NCBI RefSeq assembly: GCF_004795105.1
Contig: NZ_SSBL01000005.1
Location: 124,001 to 188,000 of the forward strand
Reading direction: 5' to 3'
DNA: 64,000 nucleotides
DNA from: Streptomyces sp. A0642
GTDB lineage: Bacteria; Actinomycetota; Actinomycetes; Streptomycetales; Streptomycetaceae
Shown: positions 8,546 through 15,895 of the stretch, one piece after another
How positions within the stretch are numbered: position 1 is the stretch's first letter
How the letters are laid out: each line of letters begins with the position of its first letter
Program-made: the position numbers and the translations under genes
The notes under the pieces: generated by a model
The model's database searches: none
Seen by the model: the letters and a program-made list of their open reading frames with translations, nothing else
What the model was told of the DNA's origin: nothing

Positions 8546-9086
8546 TCCGGCTGCCGGACGGCAGCCGGCGCTCTCGAGGGACCACCACGTTCTCCGGCGC
8601 GGCCGGGCGGTCGAGCGGCTCGACCAGCCGGCACTCTCTAGGGACCACCACGTTCTCCGGCGCGTCCGGGCGGTCGAGCGGCTCGATCGGCCCGATGGGC
8701 GCCGCTGTGGCCGGGCCGGCCCGGGACCTGACCTCGGGCGCGTACGGCCCGCGCCGCACCCGGGCCGTCACATCGGCGATCTCCCCCTGGACGGTGCAGC
8801 GCACCACCTCCGCACCCTGCGCCACTGCCACCTCCCCTGCCGACCGGCAGGCGGCAGCCGGTCCCTCCAGAGCCCGGTCCGCCGCAGCCAGGGCGGCCAG
8901 GTCAGCCGCTCCGCCGGCCCTGTGCCGCGCCGCCACCACCTGCCCGAGAGCCAGGACGAACCCGAAGACCACGCTCAGCGTCACCGTGGTCACCGCCACC
9001 CATACGGTCGCCACCCCCTGATCCCGCCGGTACCCGTGCACTCCCCACTTCCTCCAGCCCGGCCTTCGAGGGCCCGACCGCCTCAT
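8391..9086 (-). CDS. TadG/Rv3654c-like secreted protein with extended repetitive tail
   Basis: 231 residues. After a basic N-terminus comes a pseudopilin-like hydrophobic helix (DQGVATVWVAVTTVTLSVVF) and a short Ala-rich extracellular domain with two Cys, as in actinobacterial TIGR03816-type proteins at the end of Tad clusters. ATG at 9086 overlaps the previous stop (ATGA) and has GGAGG 7 nt upstream. The last ~95 residues are unusual: two copies of a 21-residue repeat (PLDRP-AAPENVVVPRE type) from a 63-bp tandem duplication, then a Pro/Arg-rich tail whose last 155 bp are antisense to the helicase gene. A GTG at 9041 is an alternative start. Confidence 0.7.
   Translation of the reverse strand: MRRSGPRRPGWRKWGVHGYRRDQGVATVWVAVTTVTLSVVFGFVLALGQVVAARHRAGGAADLAALAAADRALEGPAAACRSAGEVAVAQGAEVVRCTVQGEIADVTARVRRGPYAPEVRSRAGPATAAPIGPIEPLDRPDAPENVVVPRECRLVEPLDRPAAPENVVVPRERRLPSGSRTTARNPVRPRGPAPARRPVALPTPPRPAQARPDFPCSPRHPAPAGQIGGVP
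8564..8689. repeat. Two-copy 63-bp tandem repeat
   Basis: Two adjacent 63-bp units (8564-8626 and 8627-8689) differ at only a few positions. Each starts GCCGGC and contains GGGACCACCACGTTCTCC. They lie just after the helicase stop codon and inside the tail of the convergent TadG-like gene, where they encode two 21-residue repeats in frame. Confidence 0.9.
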
Positions 9087-9595
9087 GACGCCGCCTCCGC
9101 CGGGTCCCCAGCCGCCGCGCCTGCTGCCCCCACCACGTCCTGCGCCGCGGCCTTCCCCTCCCCATCCGCCACGCCGCCCCCAGCCCCCACCATGTCCTCG
9201 GCCGCCGCTACGGCCTCCGCGCTCAGCGTCACCGCCAGCGGCCCGGGGCCCGGCGCCGGTGCGGCCACGGTGACCCGCCACAGCTCTCCCGCCCGCTCCA
9301 CCTCGATCCGGGCCCGTTCGGGCGCCGCAGAAAGGGCGGCCTCCCTCACCTGCGCCTCCGGTTCGGAGCGGGCCGCCGCCCTGACACCGGCCCTCGCCGC
9401 GTCCACACACCGGATCTGGGCGGAGGCCGCCATCAACGCCCACAGGAGGGCGAGCGCGAAGATCACCATCACCGGGATCGCCATGGCGGCCTCCGCCGTC
9501 ACCGCCCCCTGGTCTCCCCACCGCCCAGCCGGCCCGGCCCCGTCCCGGGGGCCTCGCTCCTGCCCGGCCCCCCGCCGTGCCCCGGAGCCCGTCAT
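9083..9595 (-). CDS. TadE-like pseudopilin
   Basis: About 170 residues. A basic Gly/Arg-rich leader ends in DQGAVTAEAAMAIPVMVIF, a type-IV-pilin-like motif with Gly before the likely prepilin cleavage site and Glu at +5, followed by a hydrophobic helix. The C-terminal part is an Ala-rich extracellular segment. ATG at 9595 lies 16 bp after the Flp-like gene; a longer in-frame start at 9709 would overlap that gene and is rejected. The protein probably forms part of a Tad-type surface or secretion apparatus with the genes upstream. Its stop codon overlaps the next start. Confidence 0.75.
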   Translation of the reverse strand: MTGSGARRGAGQERGPRDGAGPAGRWGDQGAVTAEAAMAIPVMVIFALALLWALMAASAQIRCVDAARAGVRAAARSEPEAQVREAALSAAPERARIEVERAGELWRVTVAAPAPGPGPLAVTLSAEAVAAAEDMVGAGGGVADGEGKAAAQDVVGAAGAAAGDPAEAAS

Positions 9596-9611
9596 CCCAC
9601 CGGCCCCGCCC

Positions 9612-9809
9612 TCAGAACTTCGCATCGAGCGCGTCCGTGAGCAGCGACTGCAGCCGCGCCATGACCGCCGCACTGGTGACCGCCTTGTAGAGCACTGCCG
9701 CGAACGCACAGGCCGCGATCGTCCCGACCGCGTATTCCGACGTCGTCATTCCGGCGTCCGCTCGCACTTTGCGTGCCACGGTCCGTACCCACCGCGTGAT
9801 TTTCCGCAT
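9612..9809 (-). CDS. Flp-type pilin-like small protein (DUF4244)
   Basis: 65 residues. A basic N-terminus (MRKITRWVRTVARKVRAD) precedes AGMTTSEYAVGTIAACAF, which has the Flp signature: Gly at -1, Glu at +5 and Tyr at +6 (the EY pair of Flp pilins), then a hydrophobic helix. The mature part is only about 45 residues. ATG at 9809 follows GGGGGCTGAAGTG; an ATG at 9875 would add 22 residues. It sits between tadC and tadE and is the likely major subunit of whatever the cluster assembles. Confidence 0.8.
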   Translation of the reverse strand: MRKITRWVRTVARKVRADAGMTTSEYAVGTIAACAFAAVLYKAVTSAAVMARLQSLLTDALDAKF

Positions 9810-9887
9810 CACTTCAGCCCCCCGTTGCACAGGTTTTTTTGTCGCTGATTTTGGTCGAAACTTGCCCATAACCACTCTTTAGGGTCG

Positions 9888-10751
9888 TCAAGGCTGCAGC
9901 AGCCCTCCAGCCAGCCCGATCACCACAGGCGCCACTCCCACCGTCAGAAAGGCGGGCAGAAAGCAGAGCCCGACAGGTGCGGTGATCCACACAGCGGCCC
10001 GCTGAGCCCGCGCCACCGCAGCGCTCGTCCTCTCGGCTCTCATGGCCTCGGCCAGCCGCGCCACCGCTTCCGCAGCAGGAGCACCGGTCGACCCGGCCCG
10101 GTCCAGGCAGCGCGCCAGGGGAGCGGCGCCCGGTATGGCCCCGAACCTCCCCCAGGCGACAGCGGGATCACCACCGAGCCGGATCTCCGCCGCAGTACGG
10201 GCGAGTTGCTCCCCGACCGGCCCGCCCAGCGACTCCCCGACCGCCTCGGCGGCCTCACGCGGCCCGGCGCCCGCAGAGATGCACGCGGCCAGCAGATCGG
10301 CTGCCAGCGGAAGCTGACGCACTACCTCCGCTGCTCTCGCCGCCTCCTCGGCAGCGGCTCGCGGTGCCTGCCGGAGCCGTACGCCTTGCCACCTCCAGGT
10401 GCCGCAGGCCGCCGCCAGCCCGACGGCCCACCCCGCAGGGCCGCCCACCAGAACCCACCCCGTGAGGACGGTGGCCAGCAGCGCCACCCACCGCTTGGCA
10501 CCGGCGAGGAGGCCCGGAATCCGCATCCGGTCCCTGCTCATGTCCGTCCGGCCCAGGTGCATGTGCTCCGGGCCCCCGCGTCCGCCGACCGGCGCCCGCG
10601 CGGCGGGGGGCAGGGCGAGGAGCAGGCCGCGTCGCCGTACTCGCCGCGCCGTGCGGTGCCGCGCCAGGGCGACAGCCGGCTGGACACACACACCCAAAGC
10701 CAGTCCCACCATCCCCACCCTGGGGACGATTTCGGCCGACCAGGCGCTCAT
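9888..10751 (-). CDS. TadC-like inner-membrane platform protein (T2SSF domain)
   Basis: 287 residues. N-terminal membrane helices, then a T2SSF/GspF domain (AAEVVRQLPLAADLLAACIS through CLDRAGSTGAPAAEA), and two C-terminal helices (PVGLCFLPAFLTVGVAPVVI). Such proteins form the platform that couples the secretion ATPase to pilin assembly. ATG at 10751 overlaps the TadB stop (ATGA) and is preceded by AAAGGAG, showing translational coupling. Fifth gene up from the operon end; a 78-bp gap follows before the Flp-like gene. Confidence 0.85.
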   Translation of the reverse strand: MSAWSAEIVPRVGMVGLALGVCVQPAVALARHRTARRVRRRGLLLALPPAARAPVGGRGGPEHMHLGRTDMSRDRMRIPGLLAGAKRWVALLATVLTGWVLVGGPAGWAVGLAAACGTWRWQGVRLRQAPRAAAEEAARAAEVVRQLPLAADLLAACISAGAGPREAAEAVGESLGGPVGEQLARTAAEIRLGGDPAVAWGRFGAIPGAAPLARCLDRAGSTGAPAAEAVARLAEAMRAERTSAAVARAQRAAVWITAPVGLCFLPAFLTVGVAPVVIGLAGGLLQP

Positions 10752-11626
10752 GCGGCTTCTCCTTTGCGCACGATGCGAGTCGCCCAGACAAGCCCCGTCG
10801 CTTCCAGCGACGCGCCCAGGACCAGACAGGCCAGCCCGGCGGAAGTGTGCAGCAACACCCTCAGCGGCTGCGCCCCGAGCGCAGTCCCCAGCCCCAGGCC
10901 CATCGTCGGCAGCGCCGCCAGCACCACCACCGTCGACCATGCGCCGGCCAACTGCGCCCGCAGTTGCTCGCATTGACGCCGCTCTGCTCGTAACGCGCCC
11001 TCCAACCGGTCCAGGCCGGCGGCGAGCCCGGCCCCGCCGTCCGCCGCCACCCGCCAGCAGGCCGCCACTCCCGCAAGCCCCTCCAGGCCGGGCTCACCCG
11101 CCGCCTGTCCCAGCGCGCGCGGAATATCACCACCGAACCGCGCCGCCGCGGACACCGGGGGCCCTGCCGTGCCCAGCGCCCCCGTGCCGTGGACCGCGAC
11201 CAGCAGGGCCTGCCCCGGCTCATGCCCGGCTCTCAACTCGCCCACCACCGCGCCGCACAGGTCGATCACGCCATCGGCCCTGCGCTCCCGTTCGCCACGT
11301 AGCCTCCTTTTCCGCAGCCACCGCCGCACCACCGGGACCGCGGCCACCCCGGCGAGCACCGGCAGCACCGAGTCACCCAGGCCGGCCAGCGCCAGAGCCA
11401 CCGGCAGGCACAGCCACTCCCGCCGGCCGCTCAAGCACTTCACAAGCCGGATCCGGCCGCTCTCCCAGCCCGCTCGCATCGACATCCGCTCCGCGCCGAG
11501 GCCGACTACGGCCCGGGCTCTCCGGCTCCCTTCACTCCTCCCCGCCACGGTCAGCCCGGCTGCCGCCCCCGCGCACAGCGCGGCCGCGTGCAGCGCCTCC
11601 GGCACCCCCACCGCCGTACCGCTCAC
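10748..11626 (-). CDS. TadB-like inner-membrane platform protein (T2SSF domain)
   Basis: 292 residues with several hydrophobic helices and a T2SSF domain (ADGVIDLCGAVVGELRAGHE, later CWRVAADGGAGLAAGLDRLE). It is the partner of the TadC-like protein; Tad systems use two such proteins. GTG start at 11626 overlaps the TadA stop codon (GTGA), so translation is coupled to the ATPase. The end overlaps the TadC start by 4 bp. Confidence 0.85.
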   Translation of the reverse strand: MSGTAVGVPEALHAAALCAGAAAGLTVAGRSEGSRRARAVVGLGAERMSMRAGWESGRIRLVKCLSGRREWLCLPVALALAGLGDSVLPVLAGVAAVPVVRRWLRKRRLRGERERRADGVIDLCGAVVGELRAGHEPGQALLVAVHGTGALGTAGPPVSAAARFGGDIPRALGQAAGEPGLEGLAGVAACWRVAADGGAGLAAGLDRLEGALRAERRQCEQLRAQLAGAWSTVVVLAALPTMGLGLGTALGAQPLRVLLHTSAGLACLVLGASLEATGLVWATRIVRKGEAA

Positions 11627-12771
11627 CGCTCATCCCCGAGCAGCGCCCTCAACCGCTCCCAGCCCCGCTCACGTTCGAATCCGTCCGCTCCCCAGCGCAG
11701 GGCCGGAACGGTCACCACCAGCCCCGCCCCATCGCGTTTCAGCACCTGGACTTCGGAGATCCTCCGCCGGCCGGTACGCCCCCGCACGAGATGGACCACC
11801 ACCGACAACGCCGCCGCCAGCTGACTGTGGAGCGCCGTCCTGTCCAGCCCCGCAGCGGTCGCCAGCGCCTCCAGCCGGGCCGGCACGTGCTCCGCCGCAT
11901 TGGCGTGAAGCGTGCAGGCACCACCCTCGTGACCTGTGTTGAGGGCCGCCAGAAGTTCGGTGACTTCAGCGCCTCGCACCTCTCCGACCACCAGCCTGTC
12001 GGGGCGCATACGCAGTGCCTGCCGCACCAGGTCCCGGAGGGTCACCTGTCCGGCACCCTCCTGATTCGCCGGGCGCGATTCGAGGCGCACCACGTGCGGG
12101 TGGTCGGGCCGGAGTTCGGCCGAATCCTCGGCGAGGACGATCCGTTCCCTCTCCCCCACCGCGCCGAGCATGCTGGACAGCAGCGTCGTCTTGCCTGCCC
12201 CCGTCCCGCCGCTGATCAGGTAGGAGACCCGGGCCTCCACCAGGGCCCGCAACACCCGGTCGCCGCCCGGCGGAACCGTCCCCGCCGCCACCAGCTCCTC
12301 CAGCGTGAACGCCTTCGGCCGGACCACCCGGAGGGACAGGCACGTCGATCCGACGGAGACCGGCGGCAGCACGGCATGCATCCGGGTCCCGTCCGGAAGC
12401 CGGGCGTCCACCCATGGCCTGGCGTCGTCCAGACGGCGCCCCGCGACGGCCGCCAGCCGCTGCGCCAGTCTGCGGACCGCCGCCGCGTCCGCGAAGGTCA
12501 CCCTGGTGAGTTCGAGACCGCGGCCCCGGTCCACCCACACCCGGTCGGGAGCGGACACCAGCACATCGGTGACCGCGGGATCGGCGAGCAGCGGCTCCAG
12601 CACGCCCGTTCCGACCAGTTCTCCGCGCAACTCATCCGCGACACCCAGCACTTCGGCGTCGCCCAGCAACCGCCCCTGTGCCCTCAGCGCCGCCGCCACC
12701 CCCGCCGGAGTCGGTGCCGCACCACTCTGCGCCAGTCGCTGCCGCACCGCGTCGAGCAACGCCTCGGTCAT
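11623..12771 (-). CDS. TadA/CpaF-type secretion ATPase
   Basis: 382 residues. This hexameric traffic ATPase (VirB11/CpaF family) should power the Tad-type apparatus. The N-terminal domain is followed by Walker A ISGGTGAGKTTLLSS, the Asp box (VLAEDSAELRP), Walker B (MRPDRLVVGEVRG) and the His box (TGHEGGACTLHANAA). ATG at 12771 overlaps the CpaE-like stop (ATGA). Length and motif order match the actinobacterial TadA-like subfamily, which resembles Rv3659c of M. tuberculosis. Confidence 0.92.
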   Translation of the reverse strand: MTEALLDAVRQRLAQSGAAPTPAGVAAALRAQGRLLGDAEVLGVADELRGELVGTGVLEPLLADPAVTDVLVSAPDRVWVDRGRGLELTRVTFADAAAVRRLAQRLAAVAGRRLDDARPWVDARLPDGTRMHAVLPPVSVGSTCLSLRVVRPKAFTLEELVAAGTVPPGGDRVLRALVEARVSYLISGGTGAGKTTLLSSMLGAVGERERIVLAEDSAELRPDHPHVVRLESRPANQEGAGQVTLRDLVRQALRMRPDRLVVGEVRGAEVTELLAALNTGHEGGACTLHANAAEHVPARLEALATAAGLDRTALHSQLAAALSVVVHLVRGRTGRRRISEVQVLKRDGAGLVVTVPALRWGADGFERERGWERLRALLGDER

Positions 12772-13895
12772 GACGCACCACCCATGACCTGCCCACCGGC
12801 TCCCTCGCCCGCAAGGGCTCGATCCCAGAAGGCCGAACAGAACCTCGCCAGCGGCCCACGCGGGCTTCCCCCGGGCGGCTCCCCCATGTCCTGCTCAGCC
12901 AGCAGCCCCGGCTCCAAGGGGAGTTCACCGGCGAGCGGCAAGCCCATGGCATGCGCCACCCATTGTTCGTCGAGGCCGGACGCATACGGTCCGCGCGCCA
13001 CCACACGGAGGTCGCCCAGCACCATCCCGGCCATCGACGCCACCCGCTTCGCAGCAGCGACCGCCCGCAGCTCCCCCGGGACCACCAGGAGACCGAGGTC
13101 CAGTTGCGCCAGGGCCTCCGCGACCGCTTCGTCGATCCGGCGCGGCAGATCGACCACCACTACCCCGCCGAGCCTGCGCGCGGCGCCCAGTACCGCCTGC
13201 ATGGCCTGGGGCGGGATGACCACCCAGTCGTCCCGGCCCCAGCTGAGCACCCGCAACCCGTGCAGCGCGGGCAGCGACTCCTCCAGCGCCCCGCCACCGA
13301 CCCGCCCCTTCGAATGGGCGAAATCAGGCCACCTCATCCCCTCCGCCCGCTCTCCCCCGAGCAACACGTCGATGCCGCCACCCAACGGGTCGCCGTCGAT
13401 CAGCATCGTCCGCCGGCCGGCCCTCGCCGCGGTCACCGCCAGGGCGCAGGCCAGCGTGGAGGCACCGGCGCCGCCCCGGCCCCCGATCACCCCGACGGTC
13501 AGTGCGGGCCGGCCGACCCCTTCCGCCGCGTTGGCGATCTGGTCGACCAGCCAGTTCTCCGAATCGGGCAGGCGCAGCACGTATTCGGCCCCGATCTCCA
13601 CAGCCCTGCGCCACACGTCGGGCGCGTCCTGGTCCCGGCCCACGAGCATCACGCCGCGCCGACGGGCCGCCCCGTGGCATCGAGCCGCCGCATCGTCCCC
13701 CACGAGGACCATGGGGGCCTGTTCCCATCCCCCTCTGCGGTCGGGCAGCGTGTGATGGACCTCGGGCTCCGCTCCCGCAGCTGCGCACAGCCGCAGCAGA
13801 TCGTCGAGCAGCTCCACGTCCTCGGTCACGATCAGCGGTCCGCCCCGTCGCCCCTCGGCGCCCGGCAGACGACCCCGCGCACTGGATTCAGCCAC
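12768..13895 (-). CDS. CpaE/septum-site-determining-like ATPase (Rv3660c type)
   Basis: 375 residues. An N-terminal receiver-like domain (PLIVTEDVELLDDLLRLCAA) is followed by a ParA/MinD-type domain with a modified P-loop (VIGGRGGAGASTLACAL, with Ser where most have Thr), switch region LIDGDPLGGGIDVLLGGE and VVVVDLPRR. In Tad systems CpaE/TadZ proteins position the apparatus at the cell pole; mycobacterial homologues were named septum-site-determining. GTG at 13895 with GGAG 5 nt upstream is preferred to GTG at 13916. First gene of the seven-gene operon; its stop overlaps the tadA start. Confidence 0.88.
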   Translation of the reverse strand: MAESSARGRLPGAEGRRGGPLIVTEDVELLDDLLRLCAAAGAEPEVHHTLPDRRGGWEQAPMVLVGDDAAARCHGAARRRGVMLVGRDQDAPDVWRRAVEIGAEYVLRLPDSENWLVDQIANAAEGVGRPALTVGVIGGRGGAGASTLACALAVTAARAGRRTMLIDGDPLGGGIDVLLGGERAEGMRWPDFAHSKGRVGGGALEESLPALHGLRVLSWGRDDWVVIPPQAMQAVLGAARRLGGVVVVDLPRRIDEAVAEALAQLDLGLLVVPGELRAVAAAKRVASMAGMVLGDLRVVARGPYASGLDEQWVAHAMGLPLAGELPLEPGLLAEQDMGEPPGGSPRGPLARFCSAFWDRALAGEGAGGQVMGGAS

Positions 13896-13941
13896 GATCT
13901 CCGCCCCCTTCTTCACTCACCTTCACCACGGTTCGTGGCGA

Positions 13942-14000
13942 TCTCGGAGCGTTCCGAGAACGGTGATTCCGGAACCCGTGAACTTCGCGGGTGGAATCAC
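13942..14000 (-). promoter_or_regulatory. Two strong hairpins upstream of the Tad-type operon
   Basis: On the minus strand, 47-105 bp before the CpaE-like start: one hairpin at 13963-14000 pairs GTGATTCC plus ACCC with GGGTGGAATCAC (12 bp with a 3-nt bulge), and a second at 13942-13959 pairs TCTCGGA with TCCGAGA over a GCGT loop. No T tract follows, so they look like a structured leader or operators rather than a terminator. Confidence 0.5.
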
Positions 14001-14042
14001 GGTGCAGCGCTTCGGAAAATCTTGTGGATCTTGCTCAGAAAC

Positions 14043-14069
14043 TGTGGACAACGCCCCCGCTGTGAATAA
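14043..14069. promoter_or_regulatory. Pair of DnaA-box-like sites
   Basis: TGTGGACAA at 14043-14051 is the exact reverse complement of the Streptomyces DnaA box TTGTCCACA. TGTGAATAA at 14061-14069 differs from a TTATCCACA box by one base. Same orientation, centres 18 bp apart; a weaker TGTGGAT lies at 14023. They sit between the 6C RNA and the Tad-type operon. No oriC genes are near, so a regulatory or titration role is the only plausible one. Confidence 0.45.
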
Positions 14070-14219
14070 CTCCGTCGCTCGAACCGGCGACTTCCGAGAG
14101 CAGCCCTTCCCTCACACAACGTGACGGTGCATGCTGATGAGAAGCCGACGCGGAGACAGGCCATCACGGCCGAAAAGGAGGAGAAATGCGTGATTCCGAG
14201 CGGCAGAACCGCGTCCGGA

Positions 14220-14295
14220 CATGCGACGACCCCCGCCGGGGGGGAGAGCGGGGGTCGTCCCCACGGCCGACTCGGGGGGGGAGGAGCCGGACCGG
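14220..14295 (-). ncRNA. 6C RNA (actinobacterial small RNA with two C-rich-loop hairpins)
   Basis: Read on the minus strand, hairpin 1 pairs CGGCTC (14289-14284) with GAGTCG (14273-14268) and exposes a loop with eight consecutive C. Hairpin 2 has a perfect 12-bp stem (GACGACCCCCGC with its complement, 14225-14236/14248-14259) and an 11-nt loop with seven C. Two adjacent stems with runs of at least six C define the 6C motif. Its place between a HAD phosphatase gene and a CpaE-like gene is the same as that of the 6C RNA B11 between Rv3660c and Rv3661 in M. tuberculosis, where the C-rich loops base-pair with G-rich mRNA sites. The exact 5' and 3' ends are estimates. Confidence 0.88.
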
Positions 14296-14371
14296 GTTAG
14301 CACGGTCGCGAACGATCCGTGACTTCCATGGTGTACCCGAGGGCCATCTCAGGCAAACCCACGCGCCGGAG

Positions 14372-14399
14372 TTTACGCCGAATGGTGGGCCCCTATGCT
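14372..14399 (+). promoter_or_regulatory. Candidate promoter of the HAD gene (leaderless)
   Basis: TTTACG (14372-14377), 16 bp, TATGCT (14394-14399). The GTG start codon at 14407 lies 7 nt after the -10, where transcription should begin, so the mRNA is probably leaderless. Confidence 0.5.
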
Positions 14400-14406
14400 C
14401 TGCCTT

Positions 14407-15234
14407 GTGGAAAACCGCTTCTTGCCGCGCACAGCCGCCTTCTTCGACCTGGACAAGACGGTCATTGCGAAGTCATCGACGCTGACCTTCAGCAAGTCCT
14501 TCTACCAAGGCGGACTGATCAACCGCCGCGCCGTACTGCGCACTGCGTACGCACAGTTCGTCTTCCTCGCCGGGGGTGCAGATCACGACCAGATGGAGCG
14601 GATGCGTGAATATCTCTCCTCGCTCTGCAAGGGCTGGAACGTTCAGCAGGTGAAGGAAATTGTCGCCGAGACCCTGCACGATCTGATCGACCCGATCATC
14701 TACGACGAAGCAGCGACACTCATCGAGGAGCATCACACCGCCGGGCGTGATGTGGTGATCGTGTCGACCTCGGGCGCCGAGGTGGTGGAACCGATCGGCG
14801 AGCTGCTGGGCGCCGACCGCGTCGTCGCCACCCGCATGGTCGTCGGCGACGACGGATGCTTCACCGGCGAGGTGGAGTACTACGCGTACGGGCCGACGAA
14901 GGCCGAGGCCATCAAGGCTCTCGCCGTCTCGGAGGGCTACGACCTGTCCCGCTGCTACGCATACAGTGATTCAGCGACGGACGTACCCATGCTGGAATCC
15001 GTCGGCCATCCCCACGCGGTCAATCCGGACCGCGCCCTGCGGCGCGAGGCGGCCTTGAGAGAATGGCCGGTTCTCGTCTTCAATCGCCCGGTCCGGCTCA
15101 AGCAGCGTCTGCCCGCCTTCTCGATGCCGCCACGGCCGGCGCTCATGGCCGCGGCAGCAGTGAGCGCAGCGGCCCTTACGGCCGGGCTCGTCTGGTACAC
15201 GGCCCGGCGCCGTGCCCTGACGGCGCCGGCGTGA
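14407..15234 (+). CDS. HAD-IB family phosphatase (SerB-like) with C-terminal membrane anchor
   Basis: 275 residues. HAD motif I is FFDLDKTVIAK (catalytic Asp pair D-L-D), motif II is IVSTSGAEV, and motif III/IV is YAYSDSATDVPML. It resembles phosphoserine-phosphatase-like HAD-IB enzymes; the substrate is unknown. A C-terminal hydrophobic helix (ALMAAAAVSAAALTAGLVWY) followed by RRR suggests membrane anchoring with the enzyme inside. GTG at 14407 is chosen on similarity of the N-terminus (VENRFLPRTAAFFD) and a fitting -10; an ATG at 14395 is in frame. Homologues are annotated as morphological-differentiation-associated in Streptomyces, and the M. tuberculosis counterpart is Rv3661. Confidence 0.9.
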   Translation: MENRFLPRTAAFFDLDKTVIAKSSTLTFSKSFYQGGLINRRAVLRTAYAQFVFLAGGADHDQMERMREYLSSLCKGWNVQQVKEIVAETLHDLIDPIIYDEAATLIEEHHTAGRDVVIVSTSGAEVVEPIGELLGADRVVATRMVVGDDGCFTGEVEYYAYGPTKAEAIKALAVSEGYDLSRCYAYSDSATDVPMLESVGHPHAVNPDRALRREAALREWPVLVFNRPVRLKQRLPAFSMPPRPALMAAAAVSAAALTAGLVWYTARRRALTAPA

Positions 15235-15895
15235 CTCGCTCTTCACAGGGGCACCCGCACACGCCCCCCTGCACAGCAGCCGCGCCGGACACCTCATCCT
15301 CCCGGCGCCGCGCTCACCCCGCTCCGGACCATCAGGCGCCCCACCGGAGCGCTCACGCACAGCCCGACCGCCGCTCCATGCAGCCCGACCGCCGCTACCT
15401 GCCCAGCCCGGGCGTTTAGCCGGACTCGCCCGTAATTGAACCTAAAAGTAAAGAAGTGCGGCCACCACTTCCGCTGACCCTGCCCTTGGAGTACAAAGGA
15501 CTCAACGGCCCGCGAGACCAAGGACATCCGTGAGGATGACCTGTAATGCAGAGATGGCCCCACGGACCGCGCATGAAAGCCGGGCACCCACGCGACGTCG
15601 ACCCGTCGATTACGGGCCAGCCGCACCAGGGACGGGCAAAGTACCCGACCTGATGGGCATATATCGAGGACGCTTGGTAACTGGGCGGACATGCCAGCGG
15701 CGGTACCGATTCCGGTACCGCCGCAACTCTTGCCGTCGGCCGCCAAGCGGCCCCACCGCCCCGCCTCAAGGGTCGACGCGGCCGGAACAGCCGGCTGCCG
15801 ACTGGCTCCCAAGCCCTCGCCACACAGCCCCGCGCGACACGCCCTGTGCGGCGCCGCACTGAAGCGCCTCACCACGCAGTCCCCCGCGGCATCGC
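15235..15895. other. 660-bp region without a convincing gene
   Basis: No reading frame here has a ribosome site or a recognisable domain. It holds a locally AT-rich patch (about 15430-15460), a perfect inverted repeat at 15697-15724 (12-bp arms GCGGCGGTACCG and complement, 4-nt spacer) and, at 15847-15872, a 26-bp near-exact copy of the last codons of the downstream Fic-like gene (second copy 15899-15924). It may be gene debris. Confidence 0.6.
15697..15724. repeat. Perfect 12-bp inverted repeat
   Basis: Arms GCGGCGGTACCG and CGGTACCGCCGC separated by ATTC. No T tract follows on either strand. It could be an operator or a terminator-like hairpin; it is not next to a start codon. Confidence 0.6.

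Noticed and set aside
15294..15875. Possible minus-strand gene of 193 codons in the gap after the HAD gene
   Set aside because: No ribosome site or domain; basic residues and several Cys look like random translation. The frame ends inside the repeated segment. Could be debris.
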